From the NCBI GenBank assembly GCA_945859915.1, contig CAMAPF010000021.1, forward strand, positions 1,199,501 to 1,263,500: 64,000 nt of DNA, written 5' to 3'. This document shows positions 10,668 to 21,362 of this stretch, piece by piece. Below the pieces are notes generated by a model that ran no database searches, had not been told where the DNA came from, and saw nothing but the letters and a program-made list of their open reading frames with translations. How positions within the stretch are numbered: the stretch's first letter is position 1; every line of letters starts with the position of its first letter. This stretch comes from Cuscuta epithymum. Taxonomy: Eukaryota; Streptophyta; Magnoliopsida; Solanales; Convolvulaceae. Made by a program: the position numbers and the translations under genes.

Positions 10668-13600
10668 TTGCAGGAACTGTGTGCTGGAGCCATCTCAGAA
10701 CAAGAATGGTATATTGACAGTGGATGCTCCAGGCACATGACGGGTGACAAGAGTTGCCTATCAGAGTTCCAGAAAATCAATGGACCCAGAGTCACTTTCG
10801 GTGGAAATGACAAGGAAGGGCAAACAAAAGGAAGAGGGAAGCTGATCAAGAACCAGATAATCATTGAAGATGTCTCATATGTCAAAGGTCTGAAATTCAA
10901 CCTCCTAAGTGCTAGCCAGTTCTGTGACAAAGGCTACACAGTTGAGTTCACCAAGACCTTATGCTATGTCAAGCATGAGACAACCAAAGAAGTGGTTCTT
11001 ACAGCCAAAAGAAGGAAGAACATCTATGTTGTTGACTGGCAAACAGCAAAAGGTGGAACCTGCCTGATAGCCAAAGACAATTCAAAGCTAAGCTGGGACT
11101 GGCACAAGAAGCTTAGTCACTTGAATTTCAAAACTATCAACAAACTGGCAAGGGAACACATTGTAGATGGTCTGCCTGACATTGTTTACAAGAAGGAGAC
11201 CCTCTGCAGTGCTTGTCAGAAAGGCAAACAAGTGAAGACCTCATTCAAACCCATAGCTGGAGATCTTTCTACTTGTCCTCTAAATCTGATTCACATGGAT
11301 TTATTTGGGCCAGTTGAAACTCCCAGTGTTGGTGGAAAAAGATATACTCTTGTTATGGTTGATGACTACTCAAGATATACATGGACTGTGTTCCTAGCAA
11401 AGAAAAATGAAACTCTTCAGAAGTTGCCATCTCTGCTAAAGCAACTTCAAACTGAGAAGAATATGAAGGTCAGAACAATCAGATCTGACAGAGGAACTGA
11501 ATTTGTCAACAAAGTGATCAAGGACTTCTGTGATCAGAATGGCACCTTTCATCAACTTTCTGCTGCCAGAACACCCCAACAAAATGGTGTTGCTGAAAGA
11601 AGAAACAGAACACTGAAAGAAGCCGCAAGAACTATGATTGCAGAATCAGGACTGCCCATCAGATACTGGGCTGAAGCAATCAACACTGCATGCTACACTC
11701 AGAATAGAAGCATGATCCACAAGAACCATCAAAAGACACCCTATGAGCTGTGGAAAGGAAGAAAGCCAAACATCAGCTACTTCCATGTGTTTGGATGCAA
11801 GTGCTATATTCTAAACAATGGAAAGGAGAACCTGAAAGTATTTCAAGAAAAAGCTGATGAAGGTGTATTCTTAGGCTACTCAAGTTCAAGCAAAGCCTAT
11901 AGAATACTTAACAGGAGAACTATACAAGTTAAAGAATCCATTCATGTCAAATTTGATGATGGTACCTCTGCAGAAGAATTATCAGAAACCCTGCAGAAAA
12001 TCAACCTTGAAGACAAGGGTTCAGAACCATCAGAAGAGGCCATCAACAATCCTATATTCTCAAATCCTCCTGCAAATCCAATTCTGATAGACAAAGATGA
12101 AGATGAAGAATCAGAAGATGAACCATCAGAGTTGCCTAGACAGCAACTGTCAGAACCTGATCTAACTTGGTTAAGAGATCATCCTCCTAATCAAGTAATT
12201 GGTCAAGTCACCAGTGGTGTTAGGACCAGATCTGCATCAAGAAGAGAAGCCATGTTCACTTGCTGTATTTCCCAGATGGAACCAATGTGTGTGGAAGAAG
12301 CTCTAGAAGATTCAGACTGGATCAATGCAATGCAAGAAGAGCTGACACAGTTTGAAAGGAATGAAGTATGGAAACTTGTTCCTCGACCAAAGCATCAGAA
12401 TGTCATTGGAACCAAATGGGTATTCAAGAACAAAGCAGATGAAGAAGGCAACATTGGAAGGAATAAAGCAAGGCTTGTAGCAAAGGGATACTGTCAAGAA
12501 GAAGGCATAGATTTTGATGAGACCTTTGCACCTGTTGCCAGACTGGAAGCAATCAGGATATTCCTAGCCTATGCTGCTTATAACAACATCAAGGTCTACC
12601 AGATGGATGTCAAGAGTGCATTCCTGAATGGAGAATTGGAAGAGGAAGTCTATGTTGAACAACCTCCAGGTTTTGTCATTCCTACTCAATCTTCTTGTGT
12701 CTACAAGCTCAGAAAGGCCCTCTATGGTCTTAAGCAAGCTCCCAGAGCTTGGTATGACACATTGTCCCTATTTTTGGTGAACCATGGGTTTACTAAAGGA
12801 AAGGTTGACAAGACTCTTTTTCAAATCTCTGTTGCTAATAATATTCTATTAGTGCAAATTTATGTTGATGACATTATATTTGGAAGCACTAATCCAGAGT
12901 TATGCAAGAAATTCTCTCAAGTTATGCAGAACAAGTTTGAAATGAGCATGATGGGAGAACTCAGTTATTTCCTTGGACTGCAAGTCAAACAAGTTCCAGA
13001 AGGCATCTTTATCAACCAAGGGAAGTATACCAGAGATCTCATCAAGAAGTTTGGCATTGATGGAAAGTCTTCAGTCAAAATTCCTATGAATGCATCTCAA
13101 GGAATTGGACCAGATGATGAAGGAAAGGATGTTGATGCAACAACTTATAGAGGAATCATTGGATCTCTCCTCTATCTAACTGCAAGCAGACCAGATATAG
13201 CTTTTGCAGTAGGAATCTGTGCCAGATACCAATCAAAGCCCAAGGAGAGCCATCTAGTTGCTGCTAAGAAGATTATCAGATATATCAAAGGAAATCCAAA
13301 TGCAGGCCTATGGTATCCCACGGGAGGTAATTTTGAACTAATTGGTTATTCTGATTCAGATTTTGCAGGTTGTAGATTGGACAGGAAGAGCACTTCTGGT
13401 CATTGTCAAATGCTAGGTGGGAGACTTGTCTCCTGGTTTAGCAAGAAGCAGAATTCAATCTCAACTAGCACTGCTGAAGCTGAGTATATTGCTGCTGGAA
13501 GTTGCTGTGCTCAATTACTCTGGATGAAGCAACAGCTCAAGGATTATGGAGTTCAAGCTAAGGAGATCAAGCTGCTGTGTGACAATACAAGCGCTATTGC

Positions 13601-13817
13601 CATCACTCAGAATCCTGTGCTGCATTCAAGGACCAAACACATTGAGATCAGACATCACTTCATCAGAGATCATGTGGAGAAGAAGCATATCTCAATTGAG
13701 CATGTACCAACTGAAGACCAGCTTGCAGATATCTTAACCAAACCTCTCTCTGAGGCAAGGTTTAACAAGCTAAGGGAAGAACTGGGTATGATGGATGATC
13801 TTCCCAGAGATACATGA
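10668..13817 (+). CDS. pol: Sirevirus Pol (protease, integrase, RT, RNase H)
   Basis: About 1050 codons, intact; the frame is open from 10653. Numbering from the TTG at 10668: aspartic protease DSG at 17-19; integrase HHCC zinc region about 143-190; catalytic triad D211, D274, E310 (D,D35E spacing); Copia reverse transcriptase about 580-830 with YVDD at 732-735; RNase H about 900-1040 (SDSDFAG, STAEAEY). Its first ATG falls after the protease DSG, so an independent start could not make an active protease. Expression probably needs -1 recoding at the gag end or splicing to the TCTTGCAG at 10666-10673. It acts in cytoplasmic particles (protease, RT) and in the nucleus (integrase). Confidence 0.95.
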   Translation: MQELCAGAISEQEWYIDSGCSRHMTGDKSCLSEFQKINGPRVTFGGNDKEGQTKGRGKLIKNQIIIEDVSYVKGLKFNLLSASQFCDKGYTVEFTKTLCYVKHETTKEVVLTAKRRKNIYVVDWQTAKGGTCLIAKDNSKLSWDWHKKLSHLNFKTINKLAREHIVDGLPDIVYKKETLCSACQKGKQVKTSFKPIAGDLSTCPLNLIHMDLFGPVETPSVGGKRYTLVMVDDYSRYTWTVFLAKKNETLQKLPSLLKQLQTEKNMKVRTIRSDRGTEFVNKVIKDFCDQNGTFHQLSAARTPQQNGVAERRNRTLKEAARTMIAESGLPIRYWAEAINTACYTQNRSMIHKNHQKTPYELWKGRKPNISYFHVFGCKCYILNNGKENLKVFQEKADEGVFLGYSSSSKAYRILNRRTIQVKESIHVKFDDGTSAEELSETLQKINLEDKGSEPSEEAINNPIFSNPPANPILIDKDEDEESEDEPSELPRQQLSEPDLTWLRDHPPNQVIGQVTSGVRTRSASRREAMFTCCISQMEPMCVEEALEDSDWINAMQEELTQFERNEVWKLVPRPKHQNVIGTKWVFKNKADEEGNIGRNKARLVAKGYCQEEGIDFDETFAPVARLEAIRIFLAYAAYNNIKVYQMDVKSAFLNGELEEEVYVEQPPGFVIPTQSSCVYKLRKALYGLKQAPRAWYDTLSLFLVNHGFTKGKVDKTLFQISVANNILLVQIYVDDIIFGSTNPELCKKFSQVMQNKFEMSMMGELSYFLGLQVKQVPEGIFINQGKYTRDLIKKFGIDGKSSVKIPMNASQGIGPDDEGKDVDATTYRGIIGSLLYLTASRPDIAFAVGICARYQSKPKESHLVAAKKIIRYIKGNPNAGLWYPTGGNFELIGYSDSDFAGCRLDRKSTSGHCQMLGGRLVSWFSKKQNSISTSTAEAEYIAAGSCCAQLLWMKQQLKDYGVQAKEIKLLCDNTSAIAITQNPVLHSRTKHIEIRHHFIRDHVEKKHISIEHVPTEDQLADILTKPLSEARFNKLREELGMMDDLPRDT

Positions 13818-14279
13818 ATCAGAGTTGCAGAAGTATCAGAGTTGCAGAACACCCCATCTCTGATACCCGAAACTCTTATCCATCAGAAGCTTGAATCAGA
13901 ATTGCGAAGATCAGACTTGGTGTTCATCAGAGATCCTCGTATCAGAACATCTCTTTCTCTGATACAAGGGCTAATATTTATCAGAGTGGCTGTGGACTTA
14001 GAAAAATTTTCTAAATTTCGGGCGAGGCTGTTCAATAAACCGGAAGTTACCATTTTACCCCCGGTAGTTATTACCATATTTGGAAAACGGCTTTCCGCCC
14101 ACAATCCATTTAATGCGACCTCGAAACCGCAAATTATATCAAACGTCCACTAACTCAAATTCATATATACCCCTTCTGAAAACCTAAATCGCTACTGCAA
14201 TTTTTATTCTTCGTCCTCAAGCTCTATCTCTCTAGACTCCCAATCCTCAAATCTCTCAAATCTTTCCAAGAACCTAAAA
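13818..14279 (+). other. Spacer between Sirevirus pol and third ORF
   Basis: Non-coding, with many ATCAGAG-type words and then an AT-rich leader with CTC/TCT runs just before the ATG at 14280. It may serve as leader or acceptor region for a subgenomic message. Confidence 0.5.
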
Positions 14280-17200
14280 ATGAAGTTCATCAACATTTCT
14301 GATCTCTCAGAGGCTGAAGCTAAGTCACTGGTGACAAACATTGTCACAGGAATGAAGGTAGACATGTCCTCGCTACCACTGCTGGCTGCAAATCAAAAAT
14401 TCATGAACGAAGTGATCGAGGGAATGAATGACTCCCAGCTGAGCAAGATCCTGGCTCATCCCTATGAGCATTTCAGCAACGTTGATGTAGCAGAGTTCTA
14501 CCTCAACGCCCATATCAGCAACAACACCATTTTCTCTCAGGTTCAGGGCAAGGACCTCAAGATTGACGCTAACGCACTAAACGAGTTCTTTGACATCAAG
14601 CTTGACCCTCAGGAAGAGGAAAACTCAAGCTTCATCGAACTTGATGATGTGGACATCACTGTCCAAAACTTTGTGGCCACCTACTGCCGGGAAGATGCAA
14701 CCGGGGTAGAGACTCTCTACATGAAGAAGAATGTCCTGAAGAAGGACTTTGAAAGATTGATGAGCATAATGCACCGGTGTCTGTGGTGCAAAACAGGCTC
14801 AACTGATCAGATGAACAACGCCAACTCCAAGGCCCTATATGCTGTTCACAGGGGGATGAACATCAACTGGGGAAAGGTATTGTTTCAGTCCATCTCTGAA
14901 TCTATTGGGAAAAAGGATAAGAAAACCAGCCTTTTCTCCACCAAGATGGGACATGGACTTCTGATCTCCAGGCTAATCTCCAATGCCAAGATAGCATTAA
15001 GAGAAGCCACAGAAGTGGACCACACGAAAACCATCTTTCTCACCCTCTCTCCCAAGTTGAATGTGGCCATAGCTGCTGAGCTCAAGAAAGCCAACAAGCT
15101 TGAACAAAACAGGGAGAAGCAGGCTATCAAACCTGTGGCTGCTGCTACCCAACTCAAGGTCAAAAAGGAAGAAAAGCCTAAGAAAAGGAAGCCTCACTCA
15201 AAGCCAGAGGAAGAGGTAACAAAGGAGGAAGCATCAGAGGAGGATGCATCAGAGAAGGAAGCCTCTGTTGTGGCCCCCAAAGTTACTCCTGTCAAGAAGG
15301 TGAGCCAGAAGAGGAGAAGAAAAGCAATCATACAGAGTGATTCTGATAGATCCAAGTCTCCTATCAGAGTAGCAAAGAAGAAGAAGAAGATTCTCTCACC
15401 CCCCAAGGAGTCAGAACCTCAGGGGGAACCTGCACCAGAGTTGGCTACTGCACTGGTGATCTCTGATGCTCAGGGGGAACCTGAATCAGAGGTCCAACCT
15501 TTATCTGCACCAGATCTGCAAGTCACCATTTCTCCACAAGAGCACCAAATCTCATCAACTGGAGTTCCTGAGGTAGATCCCATCTCTGCCCTTGAGGAAC
15601 AATTTCAAAGGGTGCTAACATGGAGGAAGTGGAGAATGGGACCTCTGCAGCAAATCCTTGCTCAAGCTGCAGCCTTTAAATCTGAGGAAGAAGAAGTCCT
15701 CAAATGGGCAGGTATAGACGATGTTTCACTATGCTTTGATCTTCAATTCTTGCATTCTGTGTTGGAAAAGAAAAAGGAAAGCCTCAAGGGAAAAGAGAAG
15801 ATGACTGCTCCACCATCAGAAGAGCATGTCAAGCCCCTATCAGAGAGTGAGATTCCAGTCTTTGAAGAATGGCTGGTGGAGATGAAAAGGAGGGAATCTC
15901 TGAGAAAATATCCCTACCTCCCTCACTTTCACGGTGAATCCTCAATTGCCAACAATATGCCACTGGCAATGCAGCAACTGATCAGAGAGTGGAGGAACTC
16001 TCAGACTGAGGAGACTTCTGTTGAGGTAATACCTAACTCTCCCTCTCCACCTGTTCATATTACACCAGAACCCCATACCTCACCTCCTAAATCTCCTTCA
16101 CCAAAACCTTCCACTCCCTTATCAACCCCACCAGAGAACCCCCAACCTCCATCAGATTCACCTACCACCTCACCCAAGAAATCCCCCACACCCAAACCTT
16201 CCTCACCCTGTCATCAGATTACCCCCATCAGAAGCCGCTCACCCTCACCTCCTCCTCCATCACAACATCAGAGAACCCCAACCCCTTCACCTAAGCAGCC
16301 CTCACCCAAACAATCATCACCATGCAAACCTTTCACCCCCATCAGAACCCGATCCCCTTCACCCCCTCCCTCTCCACAACATCAGAGAACCCCTAACACT
16401 CATCAGACTTCTCTCCCTCAGCAACCCAGTCTTCAGAACTCTCCACCAGCTCACCCGCAGCAGTCTTCTCCTCCTTTACCGCAAGTCCTCACCCTTGTCC
16501 AAGGCAATGCTCCTGCACAATCCCTTTTGGCTGACTTAGAACAAGTTGGACAGCAAATAGCCAAGGGAATGAACAAGATACTGGATGCTGAATATGAGAC
16601 TGATGCCCATCTCACCAGGGCTCATGATCATCTCTCCAAAGGAATCTCTATGCTGCTAAAGCATGTGGGCATCATGGCCACAGCCTTTGAGGTCCACAAG
16701 GACAAAACTGCAGAAAATCTGAGCAGCATTGCTAAGGAAGTGGATGGAATCTCCGCAGTATTATTTCATCACACTAAGGTCCTTGAAGAACAAGACAAAG
16801 CCATCAAGGACATCTCTGATTCCATTGATAATCTTCAATGGTCCTCTGACAAAGCTCGTCAGGAGTTCCAAGATGTTGAAGGACTATGCAAGGATACTAA
16901 AGAACTCACCATCAAGCTGATCAATAGTGGCAAGGACAGAGATCATAAGCTGACTCTCCTTGAAGCTACTTCTAAAGATATCCAGTCTGCAGTAGACAAA
17001 CAGAAGGAAATCATTGAAGGGCTGGCCTCTGTAACCCAGACTCTGCCAAGTGCCCTTGAGGTCATTAAGGAGAACCACGCAACAGAATTCTCGAAAATTG
17101 AACTCCTACTTGGTGATCTTGTTGATGCCAAAAAGGGGGAAGATAGCAGAGAACCTGTCCCACCTCCCAGAGAAGCAGAAGGTCCAAGCTCAAGAACTAT

Positions 17201-17315
17201 TAACCCTGCCAGATACTATGAAAGAGCAAGGCAAAAGAGGCTAGCTGCTGGCATTCAGAGACCTCCTCCTCCTAGCTCAAAGAAGAAGAAATCTCCATCC
17301 TTCACATTGAACTAA
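14280..17315 (+). CDS. Sirevirus third ORF (env-position protein)
   Basis: A 1011-aa frame downstream of pol. Residues 1 to about 270 form a globular region starting MKFINISDLSEAEAKSLVTN and resembling the plant-transposon N-terminal domain of Sirevirus env-like proteins. It is followed by Lys/Glu-rich and nuclear-signal-like runs (about 280-380) and a proline-rich stretch (about 586-707) with two near copies of a unit of about 38 aa containing RSRSPSPPP/RTRSPSPPP. A helical, coiled-coil-like C-terminus covers about 770-950. I see no signal peptide and no convincing membrane span, so the name env rests on position only. The frame continues after its stop (see next entry). The role is unknown; binding of Gag, transport factors or chromatin is conceivable. 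Confidence 0.85.
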   Translation: MKFINISDLSEAEAKSLVTNIVTGMKVDMSSLPLLAANQKFMNEVIEGMNDSQLSKILAHPYEHFSNVDVAEFYLNAHISNNTIFSQVQGKDLKIDANALNEFFDIKLDPQEEENSSFIELDDVDITVQNFVATYCREDATGVETLYMKKNVLKKDFERLMSIMHRCLWCKTGSTDQMNNANSKALYAVHRGMNINWGKVLFQSISESIGKKDKKTSLFSTKMGHGLLISRLISNAKIALREATEVDHTKTIFLTLSPKLNVAIAAELKKANKLEQNREKQAIKPVAAATQLKVKKEEKPKKRKPHSKPEEEVTKEEASEEDASEKEASVVAPKVTPVKKVSQKRRRKAIIQSDSDRSKSPIRVAKKKKKILSPPKESEPQGEPAPELATALVISDAQGEPESEVQPLSAPDLQVTISPQEHQISSTGVPEVDPISALEEQFQRVLTWRKWRMGPLQQILAQAAAFKSEEEEVLKWAGIDDVSLCFDLQFLHSVLEKKKESLKGKEKMTAPPSEEHVKPLSESEIPVFEEWLVEMKRRESLRKYPYLPHFHGESSIANNMPLAMQQLIREWRNSQTEETSVEVIPNSPSPPVHITPEPHTSPPKSPSPKPSTPLSTPPENPQPPSDSPTTSPKKSPTPKPSSPCHQITPIRSRSPSPPPPSQHQRTPTPSPKQPSPKQSSPCKPFTPIRTRSPSPPPSPQHQRTPNTHQTSLPQQPSLQNSPPAHPQQSSPPLPQVLTLVQGNAPAQSLLADLEQVGQQIAKGMNKILDAEYETDAHLTRAHDHLSKGISMLLKHVGIMATAFEVHKDKTAENLSSIAKEVDGISAVLFHHTKVLEEQDKAIKDISDSIDNLQWSSDKARQEFQDVEGLCKDTKELTIKLINSGKDRDHKLTLLEATSKDIQSAVDKQKEIIEGLASVTQTLPSALEVIKENHATEFSKIELLLGDLVDAKKGEDSREPVPPPREAEGPSSRTINPARYYERARQKRLAAGIQRPPPPSSKKKKSPSFTLN

Positions 17316-17669
17316 TGGCTGAACAGTGGGTTGTCTAAACCAGACACAGTCCAATTTGCTGAGATGAAAAAGCATATGACTCCCCTGCAGCGTGAGAATC
17401 TGATCCAAGATGAGAATGGCATCATCACCATTGCTCATGGAGGATCCATAGAAGAAGCTGAGGAATGGTAGAGGTTGAGGATTCTGCCTGGAAAGGATGA
17501 GAAGGATGCAATAAGGTATTATCTTGATTGCCAGCTTACTCCTCTCTGGAAGAAATACATGATTCCCAGGAACCTCGCTTCAATCAGAGCAAGAGTAAAT
17601 GCTGAGCTTCAAGAAGCCAAGGTAAAAGAAGAGGCTGTTCTTGCAGAAGTTGCAGAGGAAGATTTCTAA
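17316..17669 (+). pseudogene. In-frame continuation of the third ORF beyond two stops
   Basis: After the TAA at 17313-17315 the same frame stays open except for one TAG at 17469-17471, and it ends TAA at 17669. It encodes a charged, helical tail (for example VNAELQEAKVKEEAVLAEV). This suggests that the third protein was once about 120 residues longer and lost its end to two nonsense changes, or that both stops are read through. Confidence 0.6.
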
Positions 17670-17937
17670 ACTTTATCTCTTTTGCATTTCTTACTTGTAA
17701 AACTCTGATTAATAAAAATAACCTCTCTGCCTCTATTTTGCATGGCTATATTATATAATGTGTTATTTATTGCTTTCTATTCTTATCTGTTTATTGCGTG
17801 ATTGCTTGTATCTTACTCTTACTATCTTCCTATGCCAAGTGCCCACCAAGATTCTAAATGAAAGTTTACTTTTAACTTATTTTCCTTCATGGTGTAAGGC
17901 ACTTCTCTGGAAATAGTTTAAGGGTTTTGGCATCATC
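17670..17937 (+). other. Sirevirus 3' non-coding region
   Basis: AT-rich sequence between the third ORF and the polypurine tract. No other feature seen. Confidence 0.5.
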
Positions 17938-17951
17938 AAAAAGGGGGAAAT
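17938..17951 (+). other. Polypurine tract of Sirevirus
   Basis: AAAAAGGGGGAAAT immediately before the 3' LTR. It primes plus-strand DNA synthesis. Confidence 0.9.
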
Positions 17952-19415
17952 TGTAAGGAATAAATGTAATTAGATTTTGATGATGCTATAGGATTAGAAA
18001 GATAGAGTACCCCCAAATTAGATTTTATGTATTAGAATTTTCAATTGTAAGTATTAGTGTAGTCGACGATCAGAGTTGCTCTGTTTTGGATCAGATCAGG
18101 AGTGCATCAGAATTCTTCGACCAGACTCGCTCTATGAGAACTGCTCGATCAGAGTTCTCTTACCAGAAGTCCATCAGAGTTGCACCATGAGAGCTGCTGA
18201 TAGATTTGGACATCTGATAACCGATGAGAACTACAAATCAGAGGTACTCATCAGCGGATCTATCAGAGTCAGAGTTAGAGATCAGAAAGCCATCAGATTT
18301 CAATACTTCAGAAGAGCCTGATCAGAGCCCGACTAACACTTAGAAGATTTCAAGCAACATCCAACAGCTATGAATCCAACGGGTAAAACATCCAACGGCT
18401 AGAAGACTGTGCATGAAAGGAAAGCATTTAATGCACATTAAATGAGCCTGATACGCTGAAGGATTGATTGCAAATGATTGACCAAGGAATCCGGGAAGAT
18501 ATATTATAAAAATAGAAACCTTCCAAAACGGCGGTCAAGTCAACAGTACGCGCATTTAATGCAGTTGTCTCCTCCTCCAACGGGCAGACAACCCCAGTAT
18601 ATAAGCTACTCACCGAAGAACAGGGATACAACTTTGCTACAACTTTTGCCAAGAACTCTTGATCCATTTCCGAACATACTTCTTGAGATTCAACCTTCAT
18701 AACACTCTACAAGAAAAGTCAACGTTGGGAAGATTCAAACTCCAAATCTTTCATCCCCAACAACGAGCAAAGTTCATCCTGTTCTTCAACTCTTCAAGAA
18801 CTTCATCAAACATCATTTGTAACGAAGCAAGTTGGAGGAAAAACTCTGTTTTTCAAAGGATCTTCTGAAAAGAAGGGCGTCCAAGTAACTGCAGTAGTGA
18901 AGTGGTGATACTTCCGGGAAGCTGAGTGAAAGGACCAGCCATCAGGACGTGGAATTACATCCTGGGTGGCATCTAGACTTGAAGAAGACGAGGAGTGCTT
19001 CTTAAGTGCTAGGATTTAGCTTTGTAACCGATCTACTTCAAAGCTAGTGGAACAGTGGACTAGAGGAACGCGTTGTTCCTTGAACCACTATAAAAATATC
19101 CGGTGTCATTTACTTTACTGCAATTTATATTTCTGCACTTAGGATATTAACTGTTAACTCTAAGACTTGGAATCTGTGTTCAGCAGATCTTGTTTTCAGA
19201 GTTATCAGAAAGGCATTTGCCTTAGTGTTTCTGAGGCTACCCGGACAGATCAGAATCCGCTGCCAAGGCCAGTTCTGATATCAGAACCAGCCTTCCTCTG
19301 TCACCAGAATCAGACATTCTCTGATAAGTCATTTTGGACTTAGAGAAAATTTGAAAAACCAATCAGTCTATTCACCCCCCCTCTAGACTGATTACCATAT
19401 TAAACGGGACCAACA
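17952..19415 (+). repeat. 3' LTR of Sirevirus (1464 bp)
   Basis: Same sequence as the 5' LTR apart from one fewer C in the C-run near 19374-19381. It ends CCAACA directly before the AGCAT duplication. Confidence 0.95.
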
Positions 19416-19847
19416 AGCATTAATGTCTATCTCTTCACTAATGATTGAGTTTTCTTCAGACAGTGTTCCATCTTGCATCCCAGTTGTTGTTTCCACTTGT
19501 TGATATCCAACAAGAAACATGTTGCAATTTGTTTCTTCTTGTATATCAGCAGTGGTGATGTATAGAGGAAACTTTGTCACATCTGTATCTTGTTTCTTCA
19601 GATGCAAATAAAACAACAGAGCACAGTTATCTTGTACCATTAGTGGTGGATAGTTGTCTCTGACTTTGTATTGAATTATCAATGAGGTTGATGTTGTTTG
19701 TATTCCAATCCTATCTGCTACCTTTTCAATCAAGTCAGCAAAAGAGTTGTTTGTAGCCAAAGTAATTCCAAAAACACGGAAGTTTACATATTCCATGGCT
19801 TCATTCCAAACACCACCGTGATGAACAAAAATATGTATTGTTTCCAT
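19416..19847 (-). pseudogene. MULE (MuDR-type) transposase, N-terminal part
   Basis: Starts METIHIFVHHGGVWNE on the minus strand. It encodes a PB1-like N-terminal domain of the sort that opens many plant MULE proteins, followed by an acidic linker (GTLSEENSIISEEIDINA). At the AGCAT duplication the frame passes exactly into the downstream half at 7078. So the Sirevirus split one gene between these points. This half has no stop of its own. See the entry at 6394-7078 for the other lesions. Confidence 0.8.
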
Positions 19848-21021
19848 GTTTCCTGTTATTCACAACAAATATTATTCTATATTTAATAATCAATACATCT
19901 ATAGAGTATTTTGATATCTAGAAACAAAGACTTATTGAACATTAACGATCAACGAGAATCATGATCAACATAGTAGTGCGATACGCAGAAACAAAGACTT
20001 ATTTAACATCATCAATTTATCACAAACGCAACAAAATTACATTCCTAAATTCAAACTTATTGGAAACACTAAACGAAATATGAAATTGTAATTAACTGAC
20101 CTCGATGATTGATCAAATTTTATCAAAACGATGCTTAGCTTGATTCACTGTAGAGTCTTCACAACTGATCAAAATTGTATTCTATCGATTAAATCTTCGT
20201 TTGGAAGATTGAGATCGATGTTTTGATGCGGTAGTCATCTGCAAATAGCTTCGATTGAACTTTAGGAGTAGGAAAGTAGTTCGCGAAAGATTTTCGCGCG
20301 CTGAAAAAGATAGTCATCGTCGATCGATATTGAGCTCTGGGTTTCTAATTTTGGTGATCAAGTTCTTGGTTTCTAATTTTGGTCATTTATATACTGGATA
20401 TTTTTGAAAAAAAATCTTACGTAGCTTATTTTTTAAAACAGAATTTGTCCTTGACATAAATGATACGAAGTATTATTTTCCTCATTTGGCTTATTTGTGA
20501 AATTTTCCCATAAATATACTCCGTATATGTTTGCAATTTGATCCTAGAATCTATTGTCACAGAATCTATTTCTTAGGAGGATTTCCACTTAAAGATTCCT
20601 TCCGAGTGGAATCCTGAAAGCGAGCTGCTGCGTAAGCCTACGTAGTTGACTGGTTGCATCTTTTACTTTCTAGCTCAATTCAATTATACCATTGTTTATC
20701 TATGGCAAAGCCCCTTCAATAATCGTTATTTGAAATAATTTGTGTGAATAATATCCATTGGAGAAAATAAATACCCGTAATAATAATTTTATCTCATTAA
20801 TCATGAACATCACAAAACGAGAGGCGCATCACTGTAGATTGTTTTAAACCTCGTTGTATTCAACAAGGGTGCTTTAGATTTCAGATTTGATTAATGATAC
20901 TACATATTTAAGTGAGTTTTCTTAAAAAATGAATTCTTTTAATGGATTGTATTGTTAACACTCTAATTACTAACATGTGGTGTTCGAAAGGGCTTAATAA
21001 TGCCTCCCGACGCTTACTAAT
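19848..21021. other. MULE 5' region and intergenic DNA
   Basis: Upstream of the MULE start on the minus strand. It holds the probable leader or promoter and perhaps the element's terminal repeat, which I could not define. Two near-repeats of GAAACAAAGACTTATT lie at 19922 and 19991. A CTTAGGAGGATTTCC block is near 20573. No gene seen. Confidence 0.4.
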
Positions 21022-21024
21022 TAA

Positions 21025-21225
21025 GGGGTGTTTGGAACTAATTCTGCATCTATTCTGGAACTAATTAGTTGTCAGAAATTGGTCTCCCCCAACTTCTAAA
21101 AAACTGATTCTAGAAGTAAATTAGAGCACAAAAATCACTTCTGCACTCTCACCCAAATACTCCAACTTCCGATTCTGCTTCCTGAATGAGCTGAAACAGT
21201 TTTCAGAATCAGATCCAAACACCCC
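21025..21225. mobile_element. Tourist-like (PIF/Harbinger) MITE
   Basis: A 201-bp element. Ends GGGGTGTTTGGA and TCCAAACACCCC are perfect 12-bp inverted repeats. The 3-bp duplication TAA flanks it (21022-21024 and 21226-21228). Size, ends and duplication match Tourist MITEs. No coding content. Confidence 0.85.
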
Positions 21226-21362
21226 TAACACATTTGATTTTTCATTACTTTTCTCCAAACAAGTGGTAACACAAATAATTTGTAACACTTTCCATGCCTT
21301 ATCAACGCTTCATCCAAACAAAGCGTTAAGTCTATGTAATTCATATTCGCACAATCTTAATA

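Larger units (their letters stand above)
7079..19415 (+). mobile_element. Young Sirevirus (SIRE/Maximus-type Copia), 12.3 kb
   Basis: Complete LTR retrotransposon: 5' LTR, primer site, gag, protease-integrase-RT-RNase H, a third large ORF, polypurine tract and 3' LTR. The LTRs begin TGTAAGG and end CCAACA. They seem to differ only in a C-run (8 versus 7), so insertion is very recent. The 5-bp target duplication is AGCAT (7074-7078 and 19416-19420). The integrase-before-RT order defines Copia. Long LTRs, a large gag, and an extra ORF after pol define the Sirevirus group. It landed inside a MULE transposase gene in the opposite orientation. Confidence 0.96.
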
